A stretch of 64,000 bases of DNA from JAZDCZ01 sp046757925 (lineage in GTDB: Bacteria > Gemmatimonadota > Gemmatimonadetes > Gemmatimonadales > GWC2-71-9). The translations under genes and the position numbers were made by a program. Within the stretch, counting starts at the first letter, position 1, and each line of letters starts with the position of its first letter. The notes beneath the pieces are model-generated. The model ran no database searches. It was not told where the DNA came from and saw nothing but the letters and a program-made list of their open reading frames with translations. This document shows positions 27,310 through 35,899 of the stretch, piece by piece. The stretch is taken from positions 11,554-75,553 of the forward strand of contig JBHHZE010000009.1 of assembly GCA_046757925.1 (NCBI GenBank). The letters run 5' to 3'.

Positions 27310-28560
27310 GTGGACATCGCCAGAGAACCACCGTCAAAGCGGAAGAAATACATCCCGGCTGGCATTGCTCTAGCCGCGGTCGTCCTGACTACTATCGGCT
27401 TGTCCCGGCTCAAGCCGGCAGCTCCCACGGTTGACGGTGCGACGATTTGGATGGATACCGTCGAGCAGGGCCAGATGTTGATCCAAGTGCGGGGACCTGG
27501 CACACTGGTGCCGGAGCAGATTCGCTGGATCCCGGCCGAGACACCGGGCCGAGTGGAGCGCAAGCTGGTTCAGCCGGGGACTGAAGTCACTGCGCAAACT
27601 CTGTTGGTGGAACTCAACAACCCCGACGTTCAGTTGCAACTGTTGGAATCGGAGCGGCAGCTTTCGGCGGCACAGCAGCAATTGGTGACGCTGAGATCGA
27701 ACTTGGAGACACAGCGCCTCAATCAGGAGGCCACGATCGCACAGATACGCTCTCAACGACTCGAGGCCAAGCGCAATGCGGAGGCCCTTACCGAGCTGTC
27801 AAAGAAGGGAGAGGGATTCGTCTCGGAAACCGAGCTTCAGACCGCACTCGAACGTGCCACCGAGTTCGATACCAGGCTCGACTTGGAAACCAGGCGGCTC
27901 CAGGTAATGCAGGCTTCGGAAAAACCTCAGCTCCGAGTGCAGCAAGACCAGATCGAGAGGCTGACAAGCATCGTCGCTTTCCAGAATCGGCGCATCGCAT
28001 CGATGCAAGTGAAAGCCGGCATCGACGGAGTCCTGCAAGAGATGGATCTGGAGGAAGGCCAGTGGGTGCAAAACGGACAGACCCTGGCGCGTGTGGTGGT
28101 GCCCGGCCGGTTGAAGGCGGAGATACGCATCCCACAAACCCAGGCCAGAAATGTCGCGCTTGGCCAGGTGGCTCTCGTGGACACTCGGACCGACTCGATA
28201 GTGGGTCAGGTCGTCCGCATCGATCCGGCCGCACAGGATGGAGTGGTGGTCGTCGACGTGGCACTGCCACCCGACCTACCGCGGAGTGCACGGCCTGGAC
28301 TGGCAGTCGAGGGAATCGTGGAGATAGAACGATTGGACAATGTGCTGTACGTGGGTAGACCCACGTACGGGCAAGCGCATAGCACAGTGGGGATTTTCAA
28401 GTTGGTCGAAGGCGGCGACTATGCGGAGCGTGTAAACGTGAGGTTGGGCCGAAGTTCCGTCACCACCGTCGAAGTCACAGCCGGTCTAAGAGTGGGTGAT
28501 ATCGTTATCCTCACCGACATGTCCCAGTGGGACGCCTACGATCGTGTTCGAATCCGCTAA
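27310..28560 (+). CDS. HlyD/RND-type periplasmic adaptor subunit
   Basis: A 416-residue membrane fusion protein. A basic N-terminus precedes one membrane helix (IPAGIALAAVVLTTIGL). Then come the first half of the barrel-sandwich domain, a long coiled-coil hairpin (about residues 95-225, Gln/Leu/Arg/Glu-rich), the second half (GIDGVLQEMDLEEGQWV) and a beta-barrel and membrane-proximal end (VYVGRPT-like text). GTG at 27310 follows GGAG-rich sequence. It links an inner-membrane ABC permease to an outer-membrane channel in tripartite exporters. The ATPase gene follows after 39 bases, but no permease or TolC gene is adjacent. Confidence 0.88.
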   Translation: MDIAREPPSKRKKYIPAGIALAAVVLTTIGLSRLKPAAPTVDGATIWMDTVEQGQMLIQVRGPGTLVPEQIRWIPAETPGRVERKLVQPGTEVTAQTLLVELNNPDVQLQLLESERQLSAAQQQLVTLRSNLETQRLNQEATIAQIRSQRLEAKRNAEALTELSKKGEGFVSETELQTALERATEFDTRLDLETRRLQVMQASEKPQLRVQQDQIERLTSIVAFQNRRIASMQVKAGIDGVLQEMDLEEGQWVQNGQTLARVVVPGRLKAEIRIPQTQARNVALGQVALVDTRTDSIVGQVVRIDPAAQDGVVVVDVALPPDLPRSARPGLAVEGIVEIERLDNVLYVGRPTYGQAHSTVGIFKLVEGGDYAERVNVRLGRSSVTTVEVTAGLRVGDIVILTDMSQWDAYDRVRIR

Positions 28561-28599
28561 TTAGAGAGTTCAATCTACGGTGAATAGAGGGAGAGGGTT

Positions 28600-29349
28600 A
28601 TGGAGAACCAAAACGAGTCGCTGATCAAGCTCGATGGAGTCAGGAAGGTGTTCTACACCGACGAGGTCGAGACACACGCACTTTCGGAGATTCACCTGGA
28701 TATTCGCGAAGGCGAGTACGTCGCCATAGCCGGTCCATCCGGGTGCGGCAAGACTACGCTGTTATCGATCCTGGGGCTTCTGGACACCCCGACAGCGGGG
28801 GCATACACCCTTGCCGGAACACCCGTTGCCAACATATCGGCGTCGCAGCGCGCAAGGATCAGGAACCGTCAGATCGGCTTTATCTTCCAGGCTTTCAATC
28901 TCATCGGCGATCTCACCGTATTCGAGAACGTAGAGCTACCCCTCACCTACCGTGACATGCCCTCGGCAGAACGGAGGAAGCGCGTGCAGGAGGCGCTGGA
29001 GAAGGTGGGTATGTCGCACCGGATGAAACACTACCCCTCACAACTGTCCGGTGGCCAGCAGCAGCGTGTGGCAGTAGCGCGCTCTGTCGCCGGTGATCCC
29101 GCCATCCTGCTGGCCGACGAGCCCACGGGAAACCTGGACTCCACTAACGGTGAGGCGGTAATGCAGCTGTTGACCGATCTCCACCGCGAGGGTGCGACGA
29201 TCTGCATGGTGACACACGACCCGCGCTACGCCGAGTATTCCGACCGCAGTATCCACCTGTTCGATGGACGGGTTGTTGAGGACGAGTCTGGTGTGAGCGC
29301 TAGGGACCACGAGCAGAAGCTCGAGGAGAGCGGTTTCGAAATGGCCTAG
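28600..29349 (+). CDS. ABC transporter ATP-binding protein (MacB/LolD type)
   Basis: A 249-residue ATPase of the MacB/LolD class. Walker A is GPSGCGKTT, the Q-loop region is IGFIFQAFNLIGDLT, the signature is LSGGQQQRVAVARS, and Walker B is ILLADEPTGNLDS, followed by the H-loop in MVTHDPRYA. A tail of about 25 charged residues follows the ATPase core. GAGAGGG ahead of ATG 28600 supports the start. In this family the ATPase pairs with an FtsX/MacB-type permease. None lies nearby; the closest is at 53414-54625, which already has its own ATPase. Confidence 0.93.
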   Translation: MENQNESLIKLDGVRKVFYTDEVETHALSEIHLDIREGEYVAIAGPSGCGKTTLLSILGLLDTPTAGAYTLAGTPVANISASQRARIRNRQIGFIFQAFNLIGDLTVFENVELPLTYRDMPSAERRKRVQEALEKVGMSHRMKHYPSQLSGGQQQRVAVARSVAGDPAILLADEPTGNLDSTNGEAVMQLLTDLHREGATICMVTHDPRYAEYSDRSIHLFDGRVVEDESGVSARDHEQKLEESGFEMA

Positions 29350-29423
29350 CCAGGGCGGGCCACAGGGAGGGCAGTCCGCTGGGCGCTTGGCCGCGGGCTG
29401 TCGGCTCGCCCTCGCATCATACC

Positions 29424-29460
29424 AGTCACCGGTGAGCCGGCAACATCCTCACCGGTGACT
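29424..29460. terminator. Perfect 13-bp inverted repeat between convergent genes
   Basis: AGTCACCGGTGAG (29424-29436) is perfectly complementary to CTCACCGGTGACT (29448-29460) around an 11-base loop. It lies between the ABC ATPase gene and the convergent DUF2911 gene, where a bidirectional terminator is expected. No clear T-run follows on either strand, so termination is inferred from the stem and position. Confidence 0.6.
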
Positions 29461-29476
29461 CATGGCGTTCGTCCCC

Positions 29477-30076
29477 TCAGTTTGTGACGCTGAGGGGGAC
29501 TTCGACCCGGGTATTCTCCCACTCCAATACCATTGTGGCGTTCCCACCGGGCTCGGATTTGGCACGAATCGTAAACGTCTCTACATAGTGTTCCGTGTGC
29601 ACACTCGACACTCTGGTACGACCGACCTCCTGGGCCCGGACGGCATCCGTGTAGTTCCTCTCGGCCCCCCACTGGCTAGTGGAACGATTGACGATCACCT
29701 CCCACTCCTTCTCGCCGGGCACCGTGTAGAGAGAATAGGTTCCGGGCCCAATGTGAATATTGCCAACATCCAGTGCGATAGTCGTATGGATCATGGCGGG
29801 TTCGTTGGCGCCAGTTCTCCAAATCGATCCAAACGGCACGTGGTCACTGCCAATCATCTTACGGCCTCGAGCCGACGGCCTCCCGTAGCAGACTTTTGCC
29901 ACACCACCTCCAAGCGCAATAGTCACCGAATCCAACGGGCTTCGACGAGTTGCGAAATCTGCCGGGTTCATGACAATGCAGGCCGTATCGGCCACTACAC
30001 CTCCGGTGGCATACACACTACCACCGACTATCCACGTGGCAATGACGAACAACGATGCTGTGCTTGCTAGAATCAC
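29477..30076 (-). CDS. DUF2911 domain exported protein
   Basis: A 199-residue protein with an N-terminal hydrophobic signal or anchor (SLFVIATWIVGG, about residues 8-22). The rest is the DUF2911 domain: a segment reading VCYGRPSARGRKMIG, then WRTGANEPAMIHT and GTYSLYTVPGEKEWEVIVNR, which are hallmarks of the family. It is probably periplasmic; function is unknown. The start is GTG at 30076. A CCCCTCAG/CTGAGGGG hairpin overlaps its stop codon and may help end or protect the transcript. Confidence 0.87.
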   Translation of the reverse strand: MILASTASLFVIATWIVGGSVYATGGVVADTACIVMNPADFATRRSPLDSVTIALGGGVAKVCYGRPSARGRKMIGSDHVPFGSIWRTGANEPAMIHTTIALDVGNIHIGPGTYSLYTVPGEKEWEVIVNRSTSQWGAERNYTDAVRAQEVGRTRVSSVHTEHYVETFTIRAKSEPGGNATMVLEWENTRVEVPLSVTN

Positions 30077-30275
30077 GGAACCTCCGTCCTCGGGGTTACA
30101 CGGCGTTGGGACAACTTCCGGCAGTGACGAAATCTACGGTGACACCGGGTTCGCGAACATCCCCCCACAATATCCGATTCCTGTACAATGCAATTCGGCC
30201 AACGAACACATCCCGCTTCAACCAACAGATGAAACCGCATAACCATTTAATGCGTATTGTCTTATACAGCACAGT

Positions 30276-30295
30276 CGCTGGGCATATGCCCAGCG
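30276..30295. promoter_or_regulatory. Perfect 20-bp palindrome upstream of kinase gene
   Basis: CGCTGGGCATATGCCCAGCG is a perfect palindrome 42 bases before the kinase ATG, in the 261-base divergent gap between the DUF2911 and kinase genes. A TTATAC-like hexamer lies just upstream. The perfect symmetry fits an operator for a dimeric regulator, or an RNA hairpin in the leader. The rest of the gap shows no gene. Confidence 0.5.
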
Positions 30296-30337
30296 TTGCT
30301 GAGTTGCCGGTCGGCTTTTCTGGACAAGAGGAAAACT

Positions 30338-31321
30338 ATGGTTATTGAGAGTCACGTGCTCACGGAGGTACTGCATGCAGCGGATCGGGCCACATCTCCC
30401 GCCGCCGTGCGGGTCCTTGCCAGGCTCTCAGAGCGCTACGCCGTGGACCGGGAGTTGGGCCGCGGAGGCATGGGGATCGTGTACGTGGCCCGCGATGTCA
30501 AGCTGGGTCGCCAAGTAGCCATCAAAGTCCTCGATCCCACACTTTGCGACCAGTTGGGCCAGGATCGCTTTCTCCGAGAGATTCGCCTGACTGCTAGCCT
30601 ACAGCACCCGCATATTCTGCCCGTCTTGGATTCCGGTTGCATGAGCGGGACGGTGTACTACGTCAGCCCGTGCCTGGCAGAGGGCTCGCTCTATTCTCTG
30701 CTCCGGACAGAGGGACGGCTACCCGTCGAACACGCACTTCGGATTGGCCTCGACATCTTGGAGGCACTCGCATACGCCCATTGCGAGGGAGTCGTACATT
30801 GCGACCTCAAACCGGAGAATATCCTTCTGTCGAACGGTCACGCTATCCTTGCAGACTTCGGCATTGCTCGAACCATGAATTCGTTAACCCGAGAAGCGCT
30901 GGGCCACGTATGGGGTAGTCCGGTATACATGAGTCCGGAGCAAGCCGTCGGGGAAGTGGATCTGGATGGTCGCAGTGACGTCTACAGCATGGCATGCGTC
31001 CTATACGAAACGCTCACCGGAACTCCGCCATTCGCCGGAAGCAGCCCCAGAGCGATCATTGCAAGGAAATTCAGTGCTCCACCTCCCGAGTTACGCACTC
31101 CCGGGTCGCGCATACCCCACCCGGTTGTCGCCGCCGTCGTCCGTGCGCTGGCAATAGATCCGGCGGAACGGTTTACCACAGCGCGCGGGTTCGCAGACGA
31201 GCTCAGTCGTGGCTTCAGGAACACCTCACGCGATCGGGCTCCATCTCGCCGCCGGTGGCAGCCCACGATCACAACCCTGATTGGTTCGGCCACGCTGGCG
31301 GCACTTGCGCTTCTGGCCTAG
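30338..31321 (+). CDS. Short membrane-anchored Ser/Thr protein kinase (non-RD)
   Basis: A 327-residue Hanks-type kinase. The motifs are GRGGMGIVY (glycine loop), VAIKVLD (ATP lysine), HCDLKPENIL (catalytic loop), ADFGIA (Mg loop), YMSPEQ (APE counterpart) and DVYSMACVLYE. Cysteine replaces the arginine of HRD, a non-RD type usually not switched by activation-loop phosphorylation. After the domain come a short basic linker and one C-terminal hydrophobic helix (about 312-327), where the protein stops. Gemmatimonad kinases of this type often continue into long TPR or beta-propeller sensor regions, absent here. ATG 30338 has AGAGGA upstream. Confidence 0.88.
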   Translation: MVIESHVLTEVLHAADRATSPAAVRVLARLSERYAVDRELGRGGMGIVYVARDVKLGRQVAIKVLDPTLCDQLGQDRFLREIRLTASLQHPHILPVLDSGCMSGTVYYVSPCLAEGSLYSLLRTEGRLPVEHALRIGLDILEALAYAHCEGVVHCDLKPENILLSNGHAILADFGIARTMNSLTREALGHVWGSPVYMSPEQAVGEVDLDGRSDVYSMACVLYETLTGTPPFAGSSPRAIIARKFSAPPPELRTPGSRIPHPVVAAVVRALAIDPAERFTTARGFADELSRGFRNTSRDRAPSRRRWQPTITTLIGSATLAALALLA

Positions 31322-31699
31322 TCGCTCGAGGGGAGCAACGATCTAGGAGGATTCACGAGCGATGCAAGCGTCGCTGGATCAGCCATGGTTCGTGGATCGC
31401 GTTTGCGCCCTTGGTATAGAGAACGGCTGGCGCCCGATCCCGCGAACCCGAGATACCTGGTCCCGGTCACCGGATGAGGTCGCACCCTGGAGCAACGAAG
31501 ATGTGATAGAGCGCACGGTCGCCCCGTCGCATTACACTACATTGTAAGGCCAAACGCACGGTGAGTTGAGGCTGGGCCACCACTGCACGGTGGCGCTAAG
31601 CCCTTATTGTTCAATAACTTGACTTTTACTCCAGGAACGGCAGGAGCTGGCGCAACTCTTGCTGCCCTAGCTGATCTGGAGACAACCGGATTACGGCAC
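31322..31699 (+). other. 378-base gap with possible 61-codon ORF and structured leader
   Basis: No convincing gene fills this gap. A 61-codon reading frame at 31362-31547 starts with ATG after GGAGG at an overlong spacing of about 11 bases; its Trp/Arg-rich product resembles nothing I know. The segment just before the pilin genes holds several small dyads: GCCACC/GGTGGC (31576-31594), TTATTG/CAATAA (about 31604-31617) and CTCC/GGAG (about 31631-31648). These could form a structured 5' leader for the pilin operon. Confidence 0.3.
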
Positions 31700-32155
31700 A
31701 TGCACATGCACAAGAATCTCTCAGGGTTTACGCTCATCGAGCTCGCCATCGTGCTTGCCGTTTCGGGTATCCTCACGTCCATTGCCATCATCAAAGTTGG
31801 GCCCTCCCTCGAGCGGGCACGAGTACGGCGCTCGGCTAACTTGATCGTAGCGGATCTGCAATACGCACAGATGATAGCCGCCCGCCAAGGCAAGCCGGTG
31901 GTGATCATCACGAGCGAGCCTCTCAAGAGCTATATCATTCGAAACGCGGCAGACACGACTATCTTTAGAGAGCGATATTTCGGCGATGATACTCCCTTCG
32001 AACTCAAGAAGCTCAAGGCAGATCCCAAGAACTTCTTGGTTTTTCCGAACGGTGTGGTGAAGAAGAACTCGAAGTTCAAAGTGGAGGTGAATAAGTACAA
32101 GTGGGAGGTCAAGCTCACCCGTGCCGGACAGATACGCCTCAAAAAGAAGAACTAG
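31700..32155 (+). CDS. GspH/FimT-type pseudopilin
   Basis: A 151-residue prepilin-like protein. The class III signal is clear: a short positive leader, then G cut before FTLIELAIVLAVSGIL, with the Glu at +5 of the mature protein. The hydrophobic helix is followed by an amphipathic helix (LERARVRRSANLIVADLQYAQ) and a Lys-rich beta domain. It would be processed by PilD and enter a type IV pilus or type II secretion pseudopilus. ATG at 31700 is chosen among close starts (another at 31706) because it gives a normal short leader. It is the first of four overlapping or abutting pilin-type genes. Confidence 0.85.
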   Translation: MHMHKNLSGFTLIELAIVLAVSGILTSIAIIKVGPSLERARVRRSANLIVADLQYAQMIAARQGKPVVIITSEPLKSYIIRNAADTTIFRERYFGDDTPFELKKLKADPKNFLVFPNGVVKKNSKFKVEVNKYKWEVKLTRAGQIRLKKKN

Positions 32156-32552
32156 GCTCGGGAGCGCTAAGGGCGTATCTCTGATCGAGGTCATGCTCGC
32201 GCTCAGCATTCTGAGCGTTGTGCTGTTGGCGATGGATGGCCTGATGTTCCAAGTAGCGCGCTATACTCGCCAGGCCGCCGCGATATCGTATCGCAGCGCC
32301 GCTATGGAATCGGCGGCTGCTTGGGTGCATGGCCTTCCGTGGGACAGCATACCTTCTTCGGTTGGCTGTACCGACAGCCTATACACGGGTTCCCTGCAAT
32401 ACACGCGATGCCTCGAACTCGTCACGGATACGCCCCGTTACCGCATGACGCGCGTCATCGTTAGCCCAACCGGCGCCCTCCAGTCTAGTGCGGACACCGT
32501 TTCGGTAGAGCGAACCAAGACGAGATCACCGTCGCCTTTCAGCCTCAATTGA
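32121..32552 (+). CDS. PilV-type minor pilin
   Basis: A 143-residue prepilin-like protein. A positive leader (RYASKRRTRLGSAKG) is followed by VSLIEVMLALSILSVVLLAMDG, the type IV pilin N-helix with Glu at +5. A pair of cysteines (about residues 82 and 96) could form the usual D-region disulfide. GTG at 32121 overlaps the upstream gene by 35 bases. The leader length is typical of PilV/GspI proteins. Confidence 0.82.
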   Translation: MPDRYASKRRTRLGSAKGVSLIEVMLALSILSVVLLAMDGLMFQVARYTRQAAAISYRSAAMESAAAWVHGLPWDSIPSSVGCTDSLYTGSLQYTRCLELVTDTPRYRMTRVIVSPTGALQSSADTVSVERTKTRSPSPFSLN

Positions 32553-33364
32553 CTAAGCGCGGATTCACTCTGATCGAGCTCCTCATTGCGGCACTCGTCG
32601 CGGGAATCCTGGTCACAGTGCTCACCCGCATTCTCCTGAGTGACTCTCGTTTCGTGAGCCGCCAGGATGCCATGATGTCCGCACGTCAGACCGCTCGGGC
32701 TGCCCTCAACGTGACCGCCGTGGAGCTGCGTATGGTGTCATCTGGGGGACTCATTGCGGCTGCACCGGATAGTATCTTGGTACGCGTGCCATATGCGTTC
32801 GGAATGTCCTGCGGTACGTCGGCGGGTTTGACGGTTGGCTCCATGATGCCTACCGATTCCATGATGTACGCCAATGCCACGCCCGCCGGAATGGCACGCC
32901 TTCAGCCCGACAACACCTACTCATTCTTACCGGCCATCACCGCTGCGAGTTCAACCGACGTCGCAGCCTGTACCGCACAGAACGTGAATATCATACCATC
33001 GGGATTTCTGGTGGGTATCACACCGCCCAACGCAGCCACAGCAGGAACTATCTTCTATCTATATGACAACGTGGCATATCGCTTCATGCCCTCGGCCGAT
33101 CTTCCCGGCCGGATCGGCCTGTGGCGGCGCTCGGGTACCGCATCCTACTCAGAGCTCGTTGCGCCTTTCGATTCTACTGCCCGGTTCCGCTTTCTAGTCG
33201 GACCGAGTCTCCAGGTGAACGATAATCCTCCCGCCGACCTCACAACCGTCAACGGGCTGGAACTCAAGTTTGTATCAGCCAGCAGTTCGCCACCGCAAGG
33301 GGAATCTGCCTACCAGAATTTCGACCTACCGGTTCAAGTCGTGTTCTTTAACAAGTCCAATTGA
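32549..33364 (+). CDS. PilW-type minor pilin
   Basis: A 271-residue prepilin-like protein. The leader MTKRG is followed by FTLIELLIAALVAGILVTVLTRIL. The long beta-rich C-terminal part, with two cysteines near residues 90 and 135, fits PilW/GspJ-like minor pilins. The TTG start overlaps the previous stop as TTGA. It is probably one of the tip or priming subunits in the set with the flanking genes. Confidence 0.82.
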   Translation: MTKRGFTLIELLIAALVAGILVTVLTRILLSDSRFVSRQDAMMSARQTARAALNVTAVELRMVSSGGLIAAAPDSILVRVPYAFGMSCGTSAGLTVGSMMPTDSMMYANATPAGMARLQPDNTYSFLPAITAASSTDVAACTAQNVNIIPSGFLVGITPPNAATAGTIFYLYDNVAYRFMPSADLPGRIGLWRRSGTASYSELVAPFDSTARFRFLVGPSLQVNDNPPADLTTVNGLELKFVSASSSPPQGESAYQNFDLPVQVVFFNKSN

Positions 33365-33367
33365 CCG

Positions 33368-34420
33368 ATGACTGCACGCGATCAACGAGGCTTCGCCCTC
33401 CCATTGACCATACTGATGCTGACCGTGGTCACCGTCCTGTTGGCCTCCGCGTTCGTGCGGGCACGTGCGGAGCACCAGGTAGCTCGCAGCAACAGTTCTA
33501 CGGTCGATGCACTGGCGGTGGCGCAGAGTGGACTACAGCGATTCCTCGCGTATTACGACTCTTTGAACACACGGCCAGGCGATGGAGACTCGCTACGGAT
33601 AAACGTACCGGACGGATACGCGGACGTAGTGACCCGTGTCGTACGCAGTCCGGCAGATACGATGGAGCCCGAGATACACATCGTTCGCTCGACCGGTCAT
33701 GTGATCATGCCGACGACTGGTGCGGAACCCCAGGCCGAGCGTACGATTGCCCAGTTCGCGCAATGGCAGAGCGCTGGCATGAAGGTCACGGGCGGCTTGA
33801 CCACCGCGAACGGTTTGAACATCACCGCTGGCAATGTGGTAGTGGTAGGCGTTGACCAGTGTGGCGCGGCTCCGAGCGTGGCTGGCCTCAGAGTGACGTC
33901 ATCGAACTCCCCGTCTGCGGGGGATTTTGGCATAATAAACGGGTCGCCACCGATCGATGCCGCGGGAGGTGGCTCAGCCGTTGCCGACGACACCGGCATC
34001 AATTGGGCTGGAATCGTTGCTGGCCAATTCGAAGCGGATTACAGCACGGTCAGGCTATGGGACGGAACATATCCGTCCATGCTCATAACAGGAGATCTGA
34101 TTCTCAATGACGCCGGTGGCTACGGTCTTCTGATCGTGACCGGCGATCTTACGCTAACCGGAACTTTTTTCTCGTGGCGGGGAGTCGTGCTGGTGGGCGG
34201 CGAACTAACCGCCAACACATGGTTCACCATAGTCCGGGGAACCACGGTCACGGGCCTCAACGAAGCGCTGGGCATGAATCCGCCCGTTGGGCAGCTGGGT
34301 GGTGGATCCGGTGCCCATTACTTCGAATACTTTGATTGTGAGATCAAGAACGCACTCGGATCGCTCATCGGATTCGTGCCTATCGAAAACGCTTGGTTTG
34401 ACAACTGGGCCACGTATTGA
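33368..34420 (+). CDS. PilX-type pilus assembly protein
   Basis: A 350-residue protein with a PilX N-terminus: MTARDQRG then FALPLTILMLTVVTVLLASAFV and AEHQVARSNSSTVDALAVAQSGL. The +5 Glu of true pilins is absent (FALPLT), as is usual for PilX/GspK-like proteins. The large C-terminal domain includes a beta-helix-like repetitive section (LILNDAGGYGLLIVTGDLTL). This domain is found in minor pilin tip proteins and in autotransporter-like passenger folds. It ends the four-gene pilin run. Confidence 0.78.
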   Translation: MTARDQRGFALPLTILMLTVVTVLLASAFVRARAEHQVARSNSSTVDALAVAQSGLQRFLAYYDSLNTRPGDGDSLRINVPDGYADVVTRVVRSPADTMEPEIHIVRSTGHVIMPTTGAEPQAERTIAQFAQWQSAGMKVTGGLTTANGLNITAGNVVVVGVDQCGAAPSVAGLRVTSSNSPSAGDFGIINGSPPIDAAGGGSAVADDTGINWAGIVAGQFEADYSTVRLWDGTYPSMLITGDLILNDAGGYGLLIVTGDLTLTGTFFSWRGVVLVGGELTANTWFTIVRGTTVTGLNEALGMNPPVGQLGGGSGAHYFEYFDCEIKNALGSLIGFVPIENAWFDNWATY

Positions 34421-34439
34421 TCCTCAAGGTGCCCGCCAA

Positions 34440-35057
34440 GTGAACCGCCCCGCAGGTGTCGCCGGTATCATAACCGTAACAATCATGCTGGCGTGCACAC
34501 ATCGAGATCCGTACGCGATCGGTGAACTTCGCGGCACGCAGTTGGATAGCGCACTCCCAAAGCCCGACTTTTCCCTTACAGCCACTTCCGGGCAATCATA
34601 CGAGTTCGCACCAGAGACCCACGGTCATTTGACTTTATTGCTGTTCGGTTACACCAATTGCCCCGACGTATGCCCGATACACATGGCCAACCTCGCAGCT
34701 GTCGTCCACCAGCTCCCGCCAGACATAGCGAACCAAATAAAGGTGGTGATGGTCAGCACGGACCCCGAACGAGATAGTTTGCACGTCCTGCGCAAGTGGC
34801 TCGACAAATTCGACCATAAGTTCGTGGGGTTGAGAGGTAGCCTCGATGAGGTAAACACGATCCAGCGCGGCCTGGGATTGCCCCCCTCGGTCAGATTGAG
34901 TACCCAGACAGATTATGATGTGGGACATGCCGCACAGGTCATAGCCTTCACAAGAGACGACAGTGCACACGTAGTGTATCCGTTCGGGACGCGCCAGAGC
35001 GACTGGGCGCACGATCTACCACTTCTCTTGCGGTCCTTTGGCGCAACGCAGCCATGA
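34440..35057 (+). CDS. SCO1/SenC family copper chaperone lipoprotein
   Basis: A 205-residue lipoprotein. The signal ends in the lipobox IMLAC, so Cys is expected to be lipidated. The thioredoxin-like SCO domain carries the copper ligands CPDVC (in LFGYTNCPDVCPIHM) and the distal histidine in DYDVGHAAQV. It delivers copper to the CuA site of cytochrome c oxidase. The start is GTG at 34440, which places a short positive N-region before the helix; reading further upstream enters the pilin gene. Its stop overlaps the CtaG start, a common pairing for oxidase assembly. Confidence 0.92.
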   Translation: MNRPAGVAGIITVTIMLACTHRDPYAIGELRGTQLDSALPKPDFSLTATSGQSYEFAPETHGHLTLLLFGYTNCPDVCPIHMANLAAVVHQLPPDIANQIKVVMVSTDPERDSLHVLRKWLDKFDHKFVGLRGSLDEVNTIQRGLGLPPSVRLSTQTDYDVGHAAQVIAFTRDDSAHVVYPFGTRQSDWAHDLPLLLRSFGATQP

Positions 35058-35899
35058 CGTGGTGGTGCTCGGCCCAGGGAGGAGCATGGAGTTGGACATG
35101 GCAACCATACATCGGCGTTTGGCTCCTTGCGCTTACACTGATCATCGCCCGGCTGACCGCACCTCGAATATGGGCTCCGGACCGCCGCCGGTCAGACAAA
35201 CTGCAGCTCTACATACTCGGAGTTCTCGTGCTGTGGCTGGGAGCGGACTGGCCAATCGGCCCCCTCGGGGCCGGCTACCTCCTGAGCGTCCACACTGTCC
35301 AATACCTACTGTTTACGTTCGTCGCTCCTCCATTGCTGATCGCGGGCACACCTCCCTGGATGCTGCGGCGGTTGCTGCGACCGCAATGGGCGCTCCGCTC
35401 TGCACGTACCGTGGGAAAGCCTATCATAGCATTCGGGATATTCAATACCGTTCTCCTCGCAACTCACCTGCCCGCCGTTGTTGACGGGCTCACGGTATCC
35501 CAGATTGGATCGTTCGCAATTGACATGTCCTGGCTCCTGTCAGGCTTGATCTTTTGGTGGCCGGTGCTAGGACCGCTGCCGGAACTCGAGCCGCTGAGTT
35601 ATCCCGGGCGGATCGTGTACTTGATCATGAACGTCTTCATCCCCACGGTACCCGCCGCGTTCCTGACGTTCGCACACTACCCCATTTACGGACTCTACGA
35701 ACTGGCCGCGCCCGTTGGTAATATCTCGACCGCACACGACCAGCAGATTGCAGGGATAATAATGAAAGTCGTGGGCGGATTCATCATCTTCGGAACGGCA
35801 TCCGTGATATTCTTCAAGTGGAGCGGGTCCGAGGAAGATTCCCTCGGCGTACTCGAGGCCGCCGATTCATCACCCGCGGGGTCTGCAACTAGGGGCTAA
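35054..35899 (+). CDS. CtaG-like cytochrome c oxidase assembly protein (caa3 type)
   Basis: A 281-residue membrane protein with about seven helices. The caa3-type CtaG pattern is visible: HTVQYLLFTFVAPPLLIAGTPPWMLRRLL, then a conserved WWPVLGPLPEL segment and a helix containing PTVPAAFLTFAHYPIY. It is thought to deliver copper to the CuB site. It is coupled to SCO1 by a four-base overlap. No oxidase subunit genes lie in the window. Its 3' end overlaps that of the convergent OPT transporter gene by four bases. Confidence 0.9.
   Translation: MTWWCSAQGGAWSWTWQPYIGVWLLALTLIIARLTAPRIWAPDRRRSDKLQLYILGVLVLWLGADWPIGPLGAGYLLSVHTVQYLLFTFVAPPLLIAGTPPWMLRRLLRPQWALRSARTVGKPIIAFGIFNTVLLATHLPAVVDGLTVSQIGSFAIDMSWLLSGLIFWWPVLGPLPELEPLSYPGRIVYLIMNVFIPTVPAAFLTFAHYPIYGLYELAAPVGNISTAHDQQIAGIIMKVVGGFIIFGTASVIFFKWSGSEEDSLGVLEAADSSPAGSATRG

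Noticed and set aside
31571..31660. Possible cyclic-di-GMP-I riboswitch before pilin genes
   Set aside because: A piece (GGCGCTAAGCC) recalls the GEMM core, but the GAAA tetraloop, its receptor and the second stem are not present.
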